A DNA stretch of 18,369 nucleotides from an uncultured Aliarcobacter sp. (GTDB taxonomy: Bacteria; Campylobacterota; Campylobacteria; Campylobacterales; Arcobacteraceae), in NCBI GenBank assembly GCA_947629065.1, contig CANRCH010000016.1:1-18369 (forward strand), given 5' to 3'. The translations under genes and the position numbers were made by a program. Below are positions 7,606-13,829 of the stretch, piece by piece (position 1 is the first letter of the stretch; each line of letters starts with the position of its first letter). The notes below the pieces were generated by a model. It did no database searches. It was not told where the DNA came from and saw only the letters and a list, made by a program, of their open reading frames with translations.

Positions 7606-7610
7606 AAAAT

Positions 7611-8375
7611 ATGAAAATCACAATAATTGGAAATGGAATAATGGCACAATCTTTGGCTCTTGGATTGGCAAGAACTTATGAAATCCAGATGATTGGAAGA
7701 GATATAAAAAAGCTTCAATTAATAAAAGAAAAGCTTCCAAGTATAGAAATAAAACAGCTTGAAGATAAAGAGGATATAAGTGGAAAAAATATTCTTTTTT
7801 GTGTAAAACCTTTTGCACTTGAAAGTATTTCAGCAAGACTTGTTGGTGAAGCAAATTCTTTGATTTCAATACTTGCAGGTACAACTTTGGATTTTTTAAG
7901 AAAAAATATAAAAGCAAAAAGTTATATAAGAGCAATGCCAAATATTGCTGCAAGTGTTCATCAATCAATGACTACTTTAGTTGGAGATTTAGATGAGAAA
8001 AAACTTGCAAATGAGATTTTTTCAAAAATAGGGCAAACTGTATGGTTAAATACAGAGTATCAACTTGATATTGCAACAGCAGTTGCTGGAAGTGGACCGG
8101 CATTTTTAGCTTTAATTGCTGAAGCACTTGCAGATGCAGCTGTTAAAGAGGGAATTGAAAGACATATTGCAAATCATTTGGTTCAAGGACTGTTTTTAGG
8201 AACTTCACTTCTGTTAAAAGAGTCAAAACCATCATTTATAAAAGATTCTGTTATGAGCCCAGGTGGTACAACAGCTGCTGGTTATGCTGCTCTTGAAGAG
8301 TATGGAGTAAGAAATGCTATGATAAAAGCTATTGAAAGTTCTTATGGAAAAGCAAAAGAATTATCTAAAAAATAG
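7611..8375 (+). CDS. proC: Pyrroline-5-carboxylate reductase
   Basis: Catalyses the last step of proline synthesis, the NAD(P)H-dependent reduction of 1-pyrroline-5-carboxylate. At 254 residues it is near the usual 260-275. An N-terminal Rossmann segment is present (IIGNGIMAQSLA, 5-16). The MPN motif is at 109-111, and the C-terminal dimer/active-site motifs are GSGPAF (160-165), EALADAAVKEG and SPGGTT (216-221). The start is set by AAGGA five bases upstream, and an upstream GTG at 7593 is rejected because the ribosome-binding site would lie inside the gene. The gene is followed without a gap by a pseudopilin gene starting inside it. From memory, Campylobacter jejuni has proC (Cj1076) directly before ctsT (Cj1077), a transformation pseudopilin. 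The enzyme assignment is secure. Confidence 0.96.
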   Translation: MKITIIGNGIMAQSLALGLARTYEIQMIGRDIKKLQLIKEKLPSIEIKQLEDKEDISGKNILFCVKPFALESISARLVGEANSLISILAGTTLDFLRKNIKAKSYIRAMPNIAASVHQSMTTLVGDLDEKKLANEIFSKIGQTVWLNTEYQLDIATAVAGSGPAFLALIAEALADAAVKEGIERHIANHLVQGLFLGTSLLLKESKPSFIKDSVMSPGGTTAAGYAALEEYGVRNAMIKAIESSYGKAKELSKK

Positions 8376-8646
8376 TTTTACTTTAATTGAAACTATTTTT
8401 GCAATTTTCTTGCTTTTAATTGTAATTATGGGATTTAAAAGTTTTGAAGAAAAAGATGCTTTTTCTTCAAAAATATATATGAAATTAAATGATATTGAAA
8501 ATCTATTTACAGTTAAAAACTACTCAAGTTTTCAAACAAATAGCAAAAATATTGAGATAGTAAAAGATGATAAATCCTCTTTTGAAACCTTAAAAATAGT
8601 ATCTTATGAAGATGAAAATATAAGAGTTTTTAAATATGAAAAATAG
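8344..8646 (+). CDS. Pseudopilin-like protein, probably CtsT-related competence factor
   Basis: A 100-residue protein with a type IV prepilin-like start: a short basic leader, then KNS-FTLIETIFAIFLLLIVIMGF. Phe lies at mature +1, Glu at +5, then a membrane helix. The remainder is a small soluble domain without Cys pairs. The residue before the cleavage site is Ser rather than the usual Gly. ATG 8344 is in frame inside proC (32-base overlap), with a weak GAAAG upstream; a TTG at 8332 is also possible. It is followed by two more small genes of the same type. Position after proC matches what I recall for ctsT in Campylobacter, which is needed for natural transformation, so a DNA-uptake pseudopilus is the likeliest role. 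A type II secretion-like function cannot be excluded. Confidence 0.75.
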   Translation: MEKQKNYLKNSFTLIETIFAIFLLLIVIMGFKSFEEKDAFSSKIYMKLNDIENLFTVKNYSSFQTNSKNIEIVKDDKSSFETLKIVSYEDENIRVFKYEK

Positions 8647-8980
8647 TTTTACAATTTTAGAACTCATTGTTACACTTATTATTTCATCTGTTGTTATTAT
8701 TTTTTCTACAATATTTTTAAAAAACAGCTATTTAGAAAATAGTGAATCTTTAAAACTTGAAGAAGCAAAAATCAAAATGCTATCAACTAAAATCTTCTTA
8801 GAAAAAAATATAGATGAGATTTCAGAACTATACTACAACAACAAAAAGCTATATTTTAAAAATTCAATACTACTAGATAATATTGAAGAGTTTAATATTC
8901 AAAAAACTCAAAATTTTGTTGATATTTTTATAAATTATGATGAAAAAATTATTCAATCTTGGCAAATAAAAAGAGATTAA
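8636..8980 (+). CDS. Second pseudopilin-like protein
   Basis: A 114-residue protein starting MKNS-FTILELIVTLIISSVVIIFST: a very short leader, Phe at +1, Glu at +5 (counting from Phe) and a long hydrophobic helix, the hallmarks of a type IV pilin or pseudopilin. As in its neighbour, Ser replaces Gly before the predicted cleavage point. The ATG overlaps the end of the first pseudopilin gene by 11 bases, so translation is coupled. The C-terminal region is charged and has no recognised domain. I cannot assign it to a named pseudopilin. Location between two similar small genes after proC suggests a minor pseudopilin of the competence or secretion apparatus. Confidence 0.75.
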   Translation: MKNSFTILELIVTLIISSVVIIFSTIFLKNSYLENSESLKLEEAKIKMLSTKIFLEKNIDEISELYYNNKKLYFKNSILLDNIEEFNIQKTQNFVDIFINYDEKIIQSWQIKRD

Positions 8981-8981
8981 A

Positions 8982-9341
8982 ATGAAAAAAGCATATACAC
9001 TTTTTATTACAATTTTTTTAATAACAGTTTTTTCATTTTTAGCAATACAAATTTTAGAGAAAAAAGCTTTAAGAAGCGAAAATTTAACAAATCAAGTTTT
9101 ATATATTCAGGCAAAAAATCATCTTGAATTTTTAAAAGAGTATCTAAAAGATGAGATGAGTATTAGAAAAAATGCTTTAGATGAAGGAGGTGAAACTTTT
9201 GAACTTTCTAAAACTATAGAGATAATTGATGAAAAATTCACTCTAAAAGCTGTAAAAAGTGAAGATGAAAAATATTATAATTTATATGTAAAAGCAAAAG
9301 ATTATGATATTGCACTATATAAAAAGCTAGAGATTAAATAA
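8982..9341 (+). CDS. Third small membrane-anchored, pseudopilin-like protein
   Basis: A 119-residue protein with a short basic start (MKKAYTLFITIFLITVFSFLAIQIL) running straight into one hydrophobic helix, then a Lys/Glu-rich soluble domain. The layout resembles a minor pseudopilin. However, no Gly precedes the helix and the +5 Glu is absent (Ile/Thr there), so processing by the prepilin peptidase is uncertain. The ATG comes one base after the stop of the second pseudopilin gene, so it belongs to the same transcript. Its stop overlaps that of the convergent rdgB gene by eight bases. In position it corresponds to small hypothetical genes after ctsT in Campylobacter (recalled, not checked). Confidence 0.65.
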   Translation: MKKAYTLFITIFLITVFSFLAIQILEKKALRSENLTNQVLYIQAKNHLEFLKEYLKDEMSIRKNALDEGGETFELSKTIEIIDEKFTLKAVKSEDEKYYNLYVKAKDYDIALYKKLEIK

Positions 9342-9361
9342 TAATCTCTAAAACTTTTTTT
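9328..9361. terminator. Bidirectional terminator at the overlapping stops of the pseudopilin unit and rdgB
   Basis: TAGAGATTA (9328-9336) and TAATCTCTA (9342-9350) form a nine-pair stem with a five-base loop. On the plus strand AAAC and a run of seven T follow; on the minus strand GCTTTTT follows. Both genes end inside the stem-loop, so a single element serves both strands. Confidence 0.75.
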
Positions 9362-9933
9362 GCTAAATTTAAAGCTTTACTTCTATGTGAAAACTCTTTT
9401 TTTACTTCCAAATCAAGTTCTCCTAAAGTTTTATTAAATCCATTTGGAATAAAAAGTGGGTCATATCCAAAACCATTTGTCCCTATTTCCTTATTTGTAG
9501 CCATTCCATGCATAAATCCATGAACTGTATATGTAAAATCTTTATAAACTATTGCTATACAAGCTGTATAAAAAGCTGGTGTTTTTTCTAGTTTTAATTC
9601 ATTTAATTTAGAGATTAATTTATCGTTATTCTCTTTATCACTTGCATTTAAACCAGCAAATCTAGCACTATAAATTCCTGGAGCATTATTTAAAATAGGC
9701 AAAGAGATTCCAGAATCATCTGAAATTACCACAAAATCTTTATAATTTTTACTTATTAGTAAATCATAAATTGTTTTTGCTTTTTTTATAGCATTTTTTT
9801 GAAATGTATCTTGATCTTCATCTATTTCAACTTTCCCCAAAATATCGCTAAATGCTATGACTTCAACATTTGGCAAAAGTTGTTTAAACTCTTTGATTTT
9901 TCCTTGGTTGCTTGAAGCTAAAATAATCTTCAT
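9334..9933 (-). CDS. rdgB: XTP/dITP pyrophosphatase (RdgB/HAM1 family)
   Basis: House-cleaning nucleotidase that hydrolyses XTP, dITP and ITP to the monophosphates, keeping deaminated purines out of DNA and RNA. At 199 residues it has normal length. N-terminal nucleotide-binding SSNQGKIKEF lies at 7-16. The metal/catalytic segment SDDSGISLP has D72 and D73, followed by PGIYSARFAG. GTNGFGYDPLF is at 151-161 and the base-recognition motif FSHRSKALN at 181-189. All conserved residues are present. The ATG is preceded by AAAAGGT. The gene stands alone on the minus strand, convergent with the pseudopilin genes and divergent from the MFS gene, so it has its own promoter in the 75-base gap. Confidence 0.95.
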   Translation of the reverse strand: MKIILASSNQGKIKEFKQLLPNVEVIAFSDILGKVEIDEDQDTFQKNAIKKAKTIYDLLISKNYKDFVVISDDSGISLPILNNAPGIYSARFAGLNASDKENNDKLISKLNELKLEKTPAFYTACIAIVYKDFTYTVHGFMHGMATNKEIGTNGFGYDPLFIPNGFNKTLGELDLEVKKEFSHRSKALNLAKKVLEIII

Positions 9934-9969
9934 TTTTTACCTTTTAGTCGCTTATTATTAATATTTAAA

Positions 9970-10002
9970 TATAATCAAGCAAAAATTATAATATATTTAG
10001 GA
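9970..10002 (+). promoter_or_regulatory. Probable -10 elements and ribosome-binding site of the MFS gene
   Basis: Two TATAAT hexamers lie at 9970-9975 and 9987-9992. The first fits better, because the second would start transcription within the AGGA ribosome-binding site (9999-10002). AGGA is six bases before ATG 10009. An ATG at 10005 opens only a three-codon frame. Confidence 0.5.
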
Positions 10003-10008
10003 TTATGT

Positions 10009-11319
10009 ATGGTTAAAACGATTATGCCTTTGAGCTTTATTATAGCTCTTAGATTTTTTGGTTTGTTTATAGTATTACCTGTTTTATCGGTTTATGCTTT
10101 AAGTTTAGAGGGTGCAAATGCAACTTTAGTTGGAATTGTAATTGGTGGTTATGCCTTAACACAAGTAATTTTTCAAACTCCATTTGGAATTATGAGTGAT
10201 AAATTAGGAAGAAAAGGCACAATTATAACAGGGCTTCTTCTTTTTGCTATTGGTTCACTTATTTGTGCAGTTGCAACAGATATTTTTACATTGATGTTAG
10301 GTCGTTTACTTCAAGGAGCAGGTGCAATTGGTGCTGTTGTAACAGCGATGCTTGCAGACATTGTAAAAGAGCATGAAAGACCAAAAGCAATGGCTGTTAT
10401 GGGGATGTTTATTGGGGTTTCATTTGCACTTGCAATGATAGCTGGTCCACTTGTTGGTGGATTTATAGGGGTTCCAGTACTATTTTATCTTACAATGATA
10501 TTAGCACTTGTTTCAATATATATTCTTGCAAAAAAAGTTCCAAATCCTCCAAAAATAACGCACACTTATAATGAAAAACTAAAATTAGCAGATGTTTTAG
10601 GAAATAAAAATATTAATATTATGAATCTTACAAACTTTTTACAAAAAGGTTTAATGACATTTGCATTTTTAGTTATTCCTATTATTTTAACAAGAGATTA
10701 TGGATGGCAATTAAGTGAGCTTTGGTATGTATATCTTCCAGCTATGATTTTTGGAATTTTATCAATGGGACCAGCAGCTGCTATTGCTGAAAAAAGATCA
10801 AAATTTAGAGAGATTTTAGCTTTAGGAATTTTGTTTTTTATTATTTCATATTTAGTTATAGGATTTAGTACAAGTTCAACAATTTTTGTAATTGGAGTTG
10901 TTCTATTTTTTATTGGATTTAATATGCATGAACCAATTATGCAATCTTTAGCTTCAAAATTTGCAAAAGTTCACCAAAGAGGAAGTGTTCTTGGAGTATT
11001 TAACTCTTTTGGATATATGGGAACTTTTGTTGGTGGAGTTTTAGGTGGAATTTATTTAGATAGAATAGATTTAAGTACACTTGGAATTGTTATTGCTGTT
11101 GTTTGTGTTGTTTGGTTAGTTCTAATTCTTACAATGCCAAATCCATCGAAAACAAAAACAGTTTATTTAGATTTAAATGAGTATAAAAAAGATTTAAATA
11201 TCTTAAGTAATAACGATAAAATAGAAGAGTGGTATATAAACAATAGTGAAAATATTGTAGCTATTAAGTTTAATGAAAACAATATTAGTGAAGATGAGAT
11301 TAAAGCTTTAATAAAATAG
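10009..11319 (+). CDS. YajR-like major facilitator superfamily transporter
   Basis: A 12-helix proton-coupled MFS transporter of 436 residues. Motif A is at 62-70 (MSDKLGRKG), the motif-B-like GRLLQGAGA at 98-106, and the antiporter-type motif C region with GPLVGG at 146-151, all typical of drug/H+ antiporters. After the last helix comes a soluble tail of about 55 residues (382-436). Its pattern (YLDLNE, IEEWYINN, IVAIKF, SEDEIKALI) looks like the small ferredoxin-like YAM domain at the C-terminus of E. coli YajR. That tail is what points to YajR rather than Bcr/CflA pumps. The substrate is unknown. The next gene starts one base after the stop (TAG-T-ATG), so the two are coupled. Confidence 0.85.
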   Translation: MVKTIMPLSFIIALRFFGLFIVLPVLSVYALSLEGANATLVGIVIGGYALTQVIFQTPFGIMSDKLGRKGTIITGLLLFAIGSLICAVATDIFTLMLGRLLQGAGAIGAVVTAMLADIVKEHERPKAMAVMGMFIGVSFALAMIAGPLVGGFIGVPVLFYLTMILALVSIYILAKKVPNPPKITHTYNEKLKLADVLGNKNINIMNLTNFLQKGLMTFAFLVIPIILTRDYGWQLSELWYVYLPAMIFGILSMGPAAAIAEKRSKFREILALGILFFIISYLVIGFSTSSTIFVIGVVLFFIGFNMHEPIMQSLASKFAKVHQRGSVLGVFNSFGYMGTFVGGVLGGIYLDRIDLSTLGIVIAVVCVVWLVLILTMPNPSKTKTVYLDLNEYKKDLNILSNNDKIEEWYINNSENIVAIKFNENNISEDEIKALIK

Positions 11320-11320
11320 T

Positions 11321-12082
11321 ATGCTTTTCTATCTAAAAAAACTAATCTCTGCATTTTTACTTCCTGTGCCAATTGGAGTTATTTTACTTCTTTTGGCATT
11401 TATATTTTTGTTAAAAAACTCTTATAAAAAAGCAAAAATATTTCTTATAATCTCTATTTTATGGTTTGGAACTTTAAGCAATCAAACTATTTCAAATATG
11501 ATTATAGCTCCACTTGAAAATAGTCATAAAACACTTTTTGAAACACCAAATGATATTAAATATATCTTGGTTTTAGGAAATGCCCATTTTAGTAATGAAA
11601 ATTTACCTATAACTTCAGAAGTTCATACAACAGCTATGAATAGATTAACTGAAGGATTAAGACACTATTTTAATTTAAAAAGTATTGATAAAAATCCTAA
11701 ATTAATAGTTAGTGGATACTCTTTTGATGATCCAAACTCTCATGCTCAAATGCAAAAAAGATTGGCTATTTCTTTAGGAGTTGATGAGCTTGATATTATT
11801 ACTTTAGATACTCCAAAAGATACAAAAGAAGAGGCAATAGAGAGTAAAAAAATAGTAAATGATGAAAAAATAATACTTGTAACAAGTGCTAGTCATATGA
11901 AAAGAGCTTCTATGTTATTTCAAAAAGAGGGATTAAATATAGTTGAAGCTCCTACAAATCATAAAGTTTTCTCAAGCAATTATCCAAGTTCATATTTTAG
12001 TGCAAAAAATTTAGAAAAAGTAGAATTGGCTTTTCATGAATATTTAGGGATGATATATTCATATTTAAAAGATGAAATTTAA
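11321..12082 (+). CDS. ElyC/SanA/YdcF-family (DUF218) envelope protein
   Basis: A 253-residue protein with two N-terminal membrane helices (about 9-31 and 38-56), then a DUF218 domain. The domain motifs are YILVLGNA (81-88), an Asn-Arg helix (MNRLTEGLR), VSGYSFDDPNSHA (130-142), the acidic TPKDTKEEA (164-172), SASHMKRA (189-196) and HEYLG (239-243). Length and the two-helix start match E. coli ElyC, which is implicated in cell-envelope and peptidoglycan/lipid-carrier homeostasis. The soluble domain would face the periplasm. The exact biochemical activity of the family is unsettled. There is a one-base gap after the MFS gene and a weak ribosome-binding site, so it is likely translated by coupling. 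Family assignment strong; functional equivalence to ElyC inferred. Confidence 0.85.
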   Translation: MLFYLKKLISAFLLPVPIGVILLLLAFIFLLKNSYKKAKIFLIISILWFGTLSNQTISNMIIAPLENSHKTLFETPNDIKYILVLGNAHFSNENLPITSEVHTTAMNRLTEGLRHYFNLKSIDKNPKLIVSGYSFDDPNSHAQMQKRLAISLGVDELDIITLDTPKDTKEEAIESKKIVNDEKIILVTSASHMKRASMLFQKEGLNIVEAPTNHKVFSSNYPSSYFSAKNLEKVELAFHEYLGMIYSYLKDEI

Positions 12083-12099
12083 TAAAATTTTTGATACTA

Positions 12100-12116
12100 T
12101 TGCAACTTGGTTGCAA
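12100..12116. promoter_or_regulatory. Inverted repeat just upstream of the metal-transporter ATPase gene
   Basis: TTGCAAC-TTG-GTTGCAA, seven-base perfect arms with a three-base centre, ends one base before the AAAAGGA ribosome-binding site of the GTG start at 12128. It could be an operator for a dimeric regulator such as a metal sensor, or an RNA hairpin next to the ribosome-binding site. It does not match the Zur consensus sequences I know. The repeat is seen; function inferred. Confidence 0.45.
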
Positions 12117-12127
12117 AAAGGAAAATA

Positions 12128-12868
12128 GTGAATATAATAAGTATTAAAAATCTTTCATATAAATATGAAAATACAAAAGCTTTAGAAAATATAAATTTAA
12201 ATATAAAAAATGATGATTTCTTAGCTATTATTGGTCCAAATGGTGGTGGAAAATCAACACTTCTAAAGCTAATTCTAGGAGTTTTAAAACTTCAAAAAGG
12301 AACTTTAGAAAATAGTCTTAAAAACTACGAGATGGGATATGTCCCACAAAATACAAACTTAAATATGGATTTCCCAATTACAGCTTTAGAAGTTGTTTTA
12401 ATGGGGCATAAAATTAGCCATAAAAAACTTTTTGGATATAGCAAAGAGGATATATCTTGTGCAATTAATTCACTAAAACAAGTAGGAATGGAAGATTTTG
12501 CAGATAAAAAAATAGGCGATTTAAGTGGAGGGCAAAGGCAAAGAGTGTTTATAGCACGAGCTTTATGTACAAATCCAAAGGTGCTTTTTTTAGATGAACC
12601 AACAGCTAGTATTGATGTAAAAGGTCAGCAAGAGATTTATAAACTATTAAAAGATTTAAGCAAATTTATTGCAATTGTTGTTGTAAGCCACGATTTATCA
12701 GTACTTTTAAACTATGCAAAAAGTGTAGCCCATGTAAATAGAACTTTGGTATATCATGAACTTGATGATGTTATAAAAAATGTAGATATTGAAAATGGTC
12801 ATTTGTGTGAAGTTGAACTTTTAACAGCACTTGGAAAAACGCAAATTTGCTGTAATCATGAACATTAG
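12128..12868 (+). CDS. Zinc/manganese-type ABC transporter ATPase (ZnuC-like)
   Basis: Cytoplasmic ATPase of a metal-uptake ABC transporter, 246 residues. Walker A GPNGGGKST is at 36-44, the Q-loop Gln at 74 (YVPQNTN), the signature LSGGQ at 132-136, Walker B VLFLDEP at 152-158 and the switch His at 188 (VVSHD). The PITALEVVLMGH stretch is typical of the ZnuC/MntB/SitB family. The C-terminus ends in CCNHEH, a compact Cys/His cluster fitting a metal-related role. GTG 12128 is chosen as start because AAAAGGA lies six bases upstream; a TTG at 12107 would put that site inside the gene. The partner permease follows after a 123-base hairpin-rich gap. No substrate-binding protein gene is in the window. 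Zinc is the best guess, manganese or iron possible. Confidence 0.88.
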   Translation: MNIISIKNLSYKYENTKALENINLNIKNDDFLAIIGPNGGGKSTLLKLILGVLKLQKGTLENSLKNYEMGYVPQNTNLNMDFPITALEVVLMGHKISHKKLFGYSKEDISCAINSLKQVGMEDFADKKIGDLSGGQRQRVFIARALCTNPKVLFLDEPTASIDVKGQQEIYKLLKDLSKFIAIVVVSHDLSVLLNYAKSVAHVNRTLVYHELDDVIKNVDIENGHLCEVELLTALGKTQICCNHEH

Positions 12869-12872
12869 ATAA

Positions 12873-12890
12873 AAGACAACTCGTTGTCTT
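12873..12890 (+). other. Hairpin 1 in the ATPase-permease gap
   Basis: AAGACAAC (12873-12880) and GTTGTCTT (12883-12890) are perfect inverted repeats separated by TC. As RNA this is a seven-pair stem with a CUCG tetraloop, starting five bases after the ATPase stop codon. No long U-run follows, so it is not an obvious terminator. Confidence 0.5.
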
Positions 12891-12903
12891 CTTTAGGATT
12901 TTG

Positions 12904-12940
12904 CTACTTTTAAATGAACTTGTTCATTGCTAAAAAGTAG
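12904..12940 (+). other. Hairpin 2 in the ATPase-permease gap
   Basis: Long two-part stem: CTACTTTT (12904-12911) pairs with AAAAGTAG (12933-12940). Inside it AATGAAC (12913-12919) pairs with GTTCATT (12922-12928), leaving a small asymmetric internal loop. Fifteen pairs in all. The element also contains a nine-codon micro-frame (ATG 12914 to TAG 12940) with no well-placed ribosome-binding site. Confidence 0.5.
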
Positions 12941-12957
12941 TCATTAAACAAACGGTC

Positions 12958-12984
12958 CCTTAAAAAATGGGACATTTTTTAAGG
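12958..12984 (+). promoter_or_regulatory. Hairpin 3, sequestering the permease ribosome-binding site
   Basis: CCTTAAAAAATG (12958-12969) and CATTTTTTAAGG (12973-12984) form a perfect 12-pair stem with a three-base loop. The 3' arm contains AAGG of the AAGGAAG ribosome-binding site (12981-12987) for the GTG at 12992. If folded, it would block permease translation, a layout typical of translational control. Confidence 0.6.
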
Positions 12985-12991
12985 AAGCTTA

Positions 12992-13798
12992 GTGGAAATT
13001 TTACAATATGATTTTATACAAAATGCCATTATTGCAGGAGTTTTAATCTCAATTGCAGCTGGAGTTATCGGAACTTTAGTTGTAGTAAATAAGATTACTT
13101 TTTTAACTGGTGGAATTGCACATAGTGCTTATGGTGGAATTGGAATGGCTATTTATTTGGGAATTCCAGTACTTTTTGGAGCTACGGTTTTTTCTATAAT
13201 TACAGCAATTTTAATTGCAATTATAACTTTAAAAAACAAAAGCAGAATAGATGCAATTATAGGTATGATGTGGGCAAGTGGAATGGCTATAGGAATAGTT
13301 TTAATAGATTTAAGCCCTGGATATAATGTAGATTTAATGAGCTATTTATTTGGAAGCATAATTGCTGTTTCAAGTGCTGATCTGCTTTTTTTATTACTAC
13401 TTGATATTTTTATTATTTTAATTGTATCAATATTTTATAAAGAACTTCTAGCTGTATCTTATGATAGTGAGTTTGCAGGACTTAGAGGTATAAATGTAAA
13501 GTTTTTTTATACTTTGATTTTAATACTATCAGCACTTTGTGTAGTTGCAGCAATTAAGGCTGTTGGGCTTATTTTAGTAATTGCACTTCTTACAATTCCT
13601 ACATATTTAGCTGAAAATTTTGCTTCAAGATTATCAACAATGATGATTATTAGTTCAATTTTAGCTACAATATTCACAATTTTAGGACTAGCACTATCAT
13701 ATTATTATGATATAAGTTCAGGTGCTAGTATAATTATAGTTGCAGTTTTAGCTTTATCACTAGTTAAACTTGCGAAAATTGCAAAATTAAAAAGTTAA
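12992..13798 (+). CDS. Zinc/manganese-type ABC transporter permease (ZnuB-like)
   Basis: Polytopic inner-membrane permease of the ABC-3 metal family, 268 residues and about eight helices. Family marks are GGIAHSAYGGIG near 40-51 (compare the ISHAVLPG region), the central coupling segment DSEFAGLRGINVK, KAVGLILVIALLTIPTYLA, and the C-terminal SSGASIIIV (compare SGPTIVL). It works with the upstream ATPase. The start is GTG 12992, seven bases after AAGGA, and this ribosome-binding site lies in the 3' arm of a strong hairpin. The family is clear; the metal is not, although the Cys/His tail of the partner ATPase favours zinc. A periplasmic binding protein must be encoded elsewhere or borrowed. Confidence 0.9.
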   Translation: MEILQYDFIQNAIIAGVLISIAAGVIGTLVVVNKITFLTGGIAHSAYGGIGMAIYLGIPVLFGATVFSIITAILIAIITLKNKSRIDAIIGMMWASGMAIGIVLIDLSPGYNVDLMSYLFGSIIAVSSADLLFLLLLDIFIILIVSIFYKELLAVSYDSEFAGLRGINVKFFYTLILILSALCVVAAIKAVGLILVIALLTIPTYLAENFASRLSTMMIISSILATIFTILGLALSYYYDISSGASIIIVAVLALSLVKLAKIAKLKS

Positions 13799-13829
13799 AA
13801 AATAAAAAAGAAAGAGACGGAAAAACCAT

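Noticed and set aside
7593..7610. GTG start giving proC six extra residues
   Set aside because: The AAGGA ribosome-binding site lies inside this extension and family members begin at MKITIIG-like sequence, so ATG 7611 is preferred.
7618..7968. Minus-strand open frame of 116 codons opposite proC
   Set aside because: Low-complexity Leu/Tyr/Phe-rich translation typical of antisense AT-rich coding sequence, fully covered by a secure proC gene.
9811..9824. TTGAT-CTTC-ATCTA, another 9-of-10 FNR-type match
   Set aside because: It is inside the rdgB coding region with no promoter elements around it; useful as a reminder that single 9-of-10 matches are not enough.
9963..9976. Possible FNR-type half site between rdgB and the MFS gene
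   Set aside because: TTAAA-TATA-ATCAA has two mismatches in one half and a typical AT-rich composition; not distinguishable from chance.
12914..12940. Nine-codon micro-frame that could be a leader peptide in the ATPase-permease gap
   Set aside because: The nearest AGGA is about 15 bases upstream, too far for good initiation, and the codons show no run of one amino acid; kept only as a side note to the hairpin finding.
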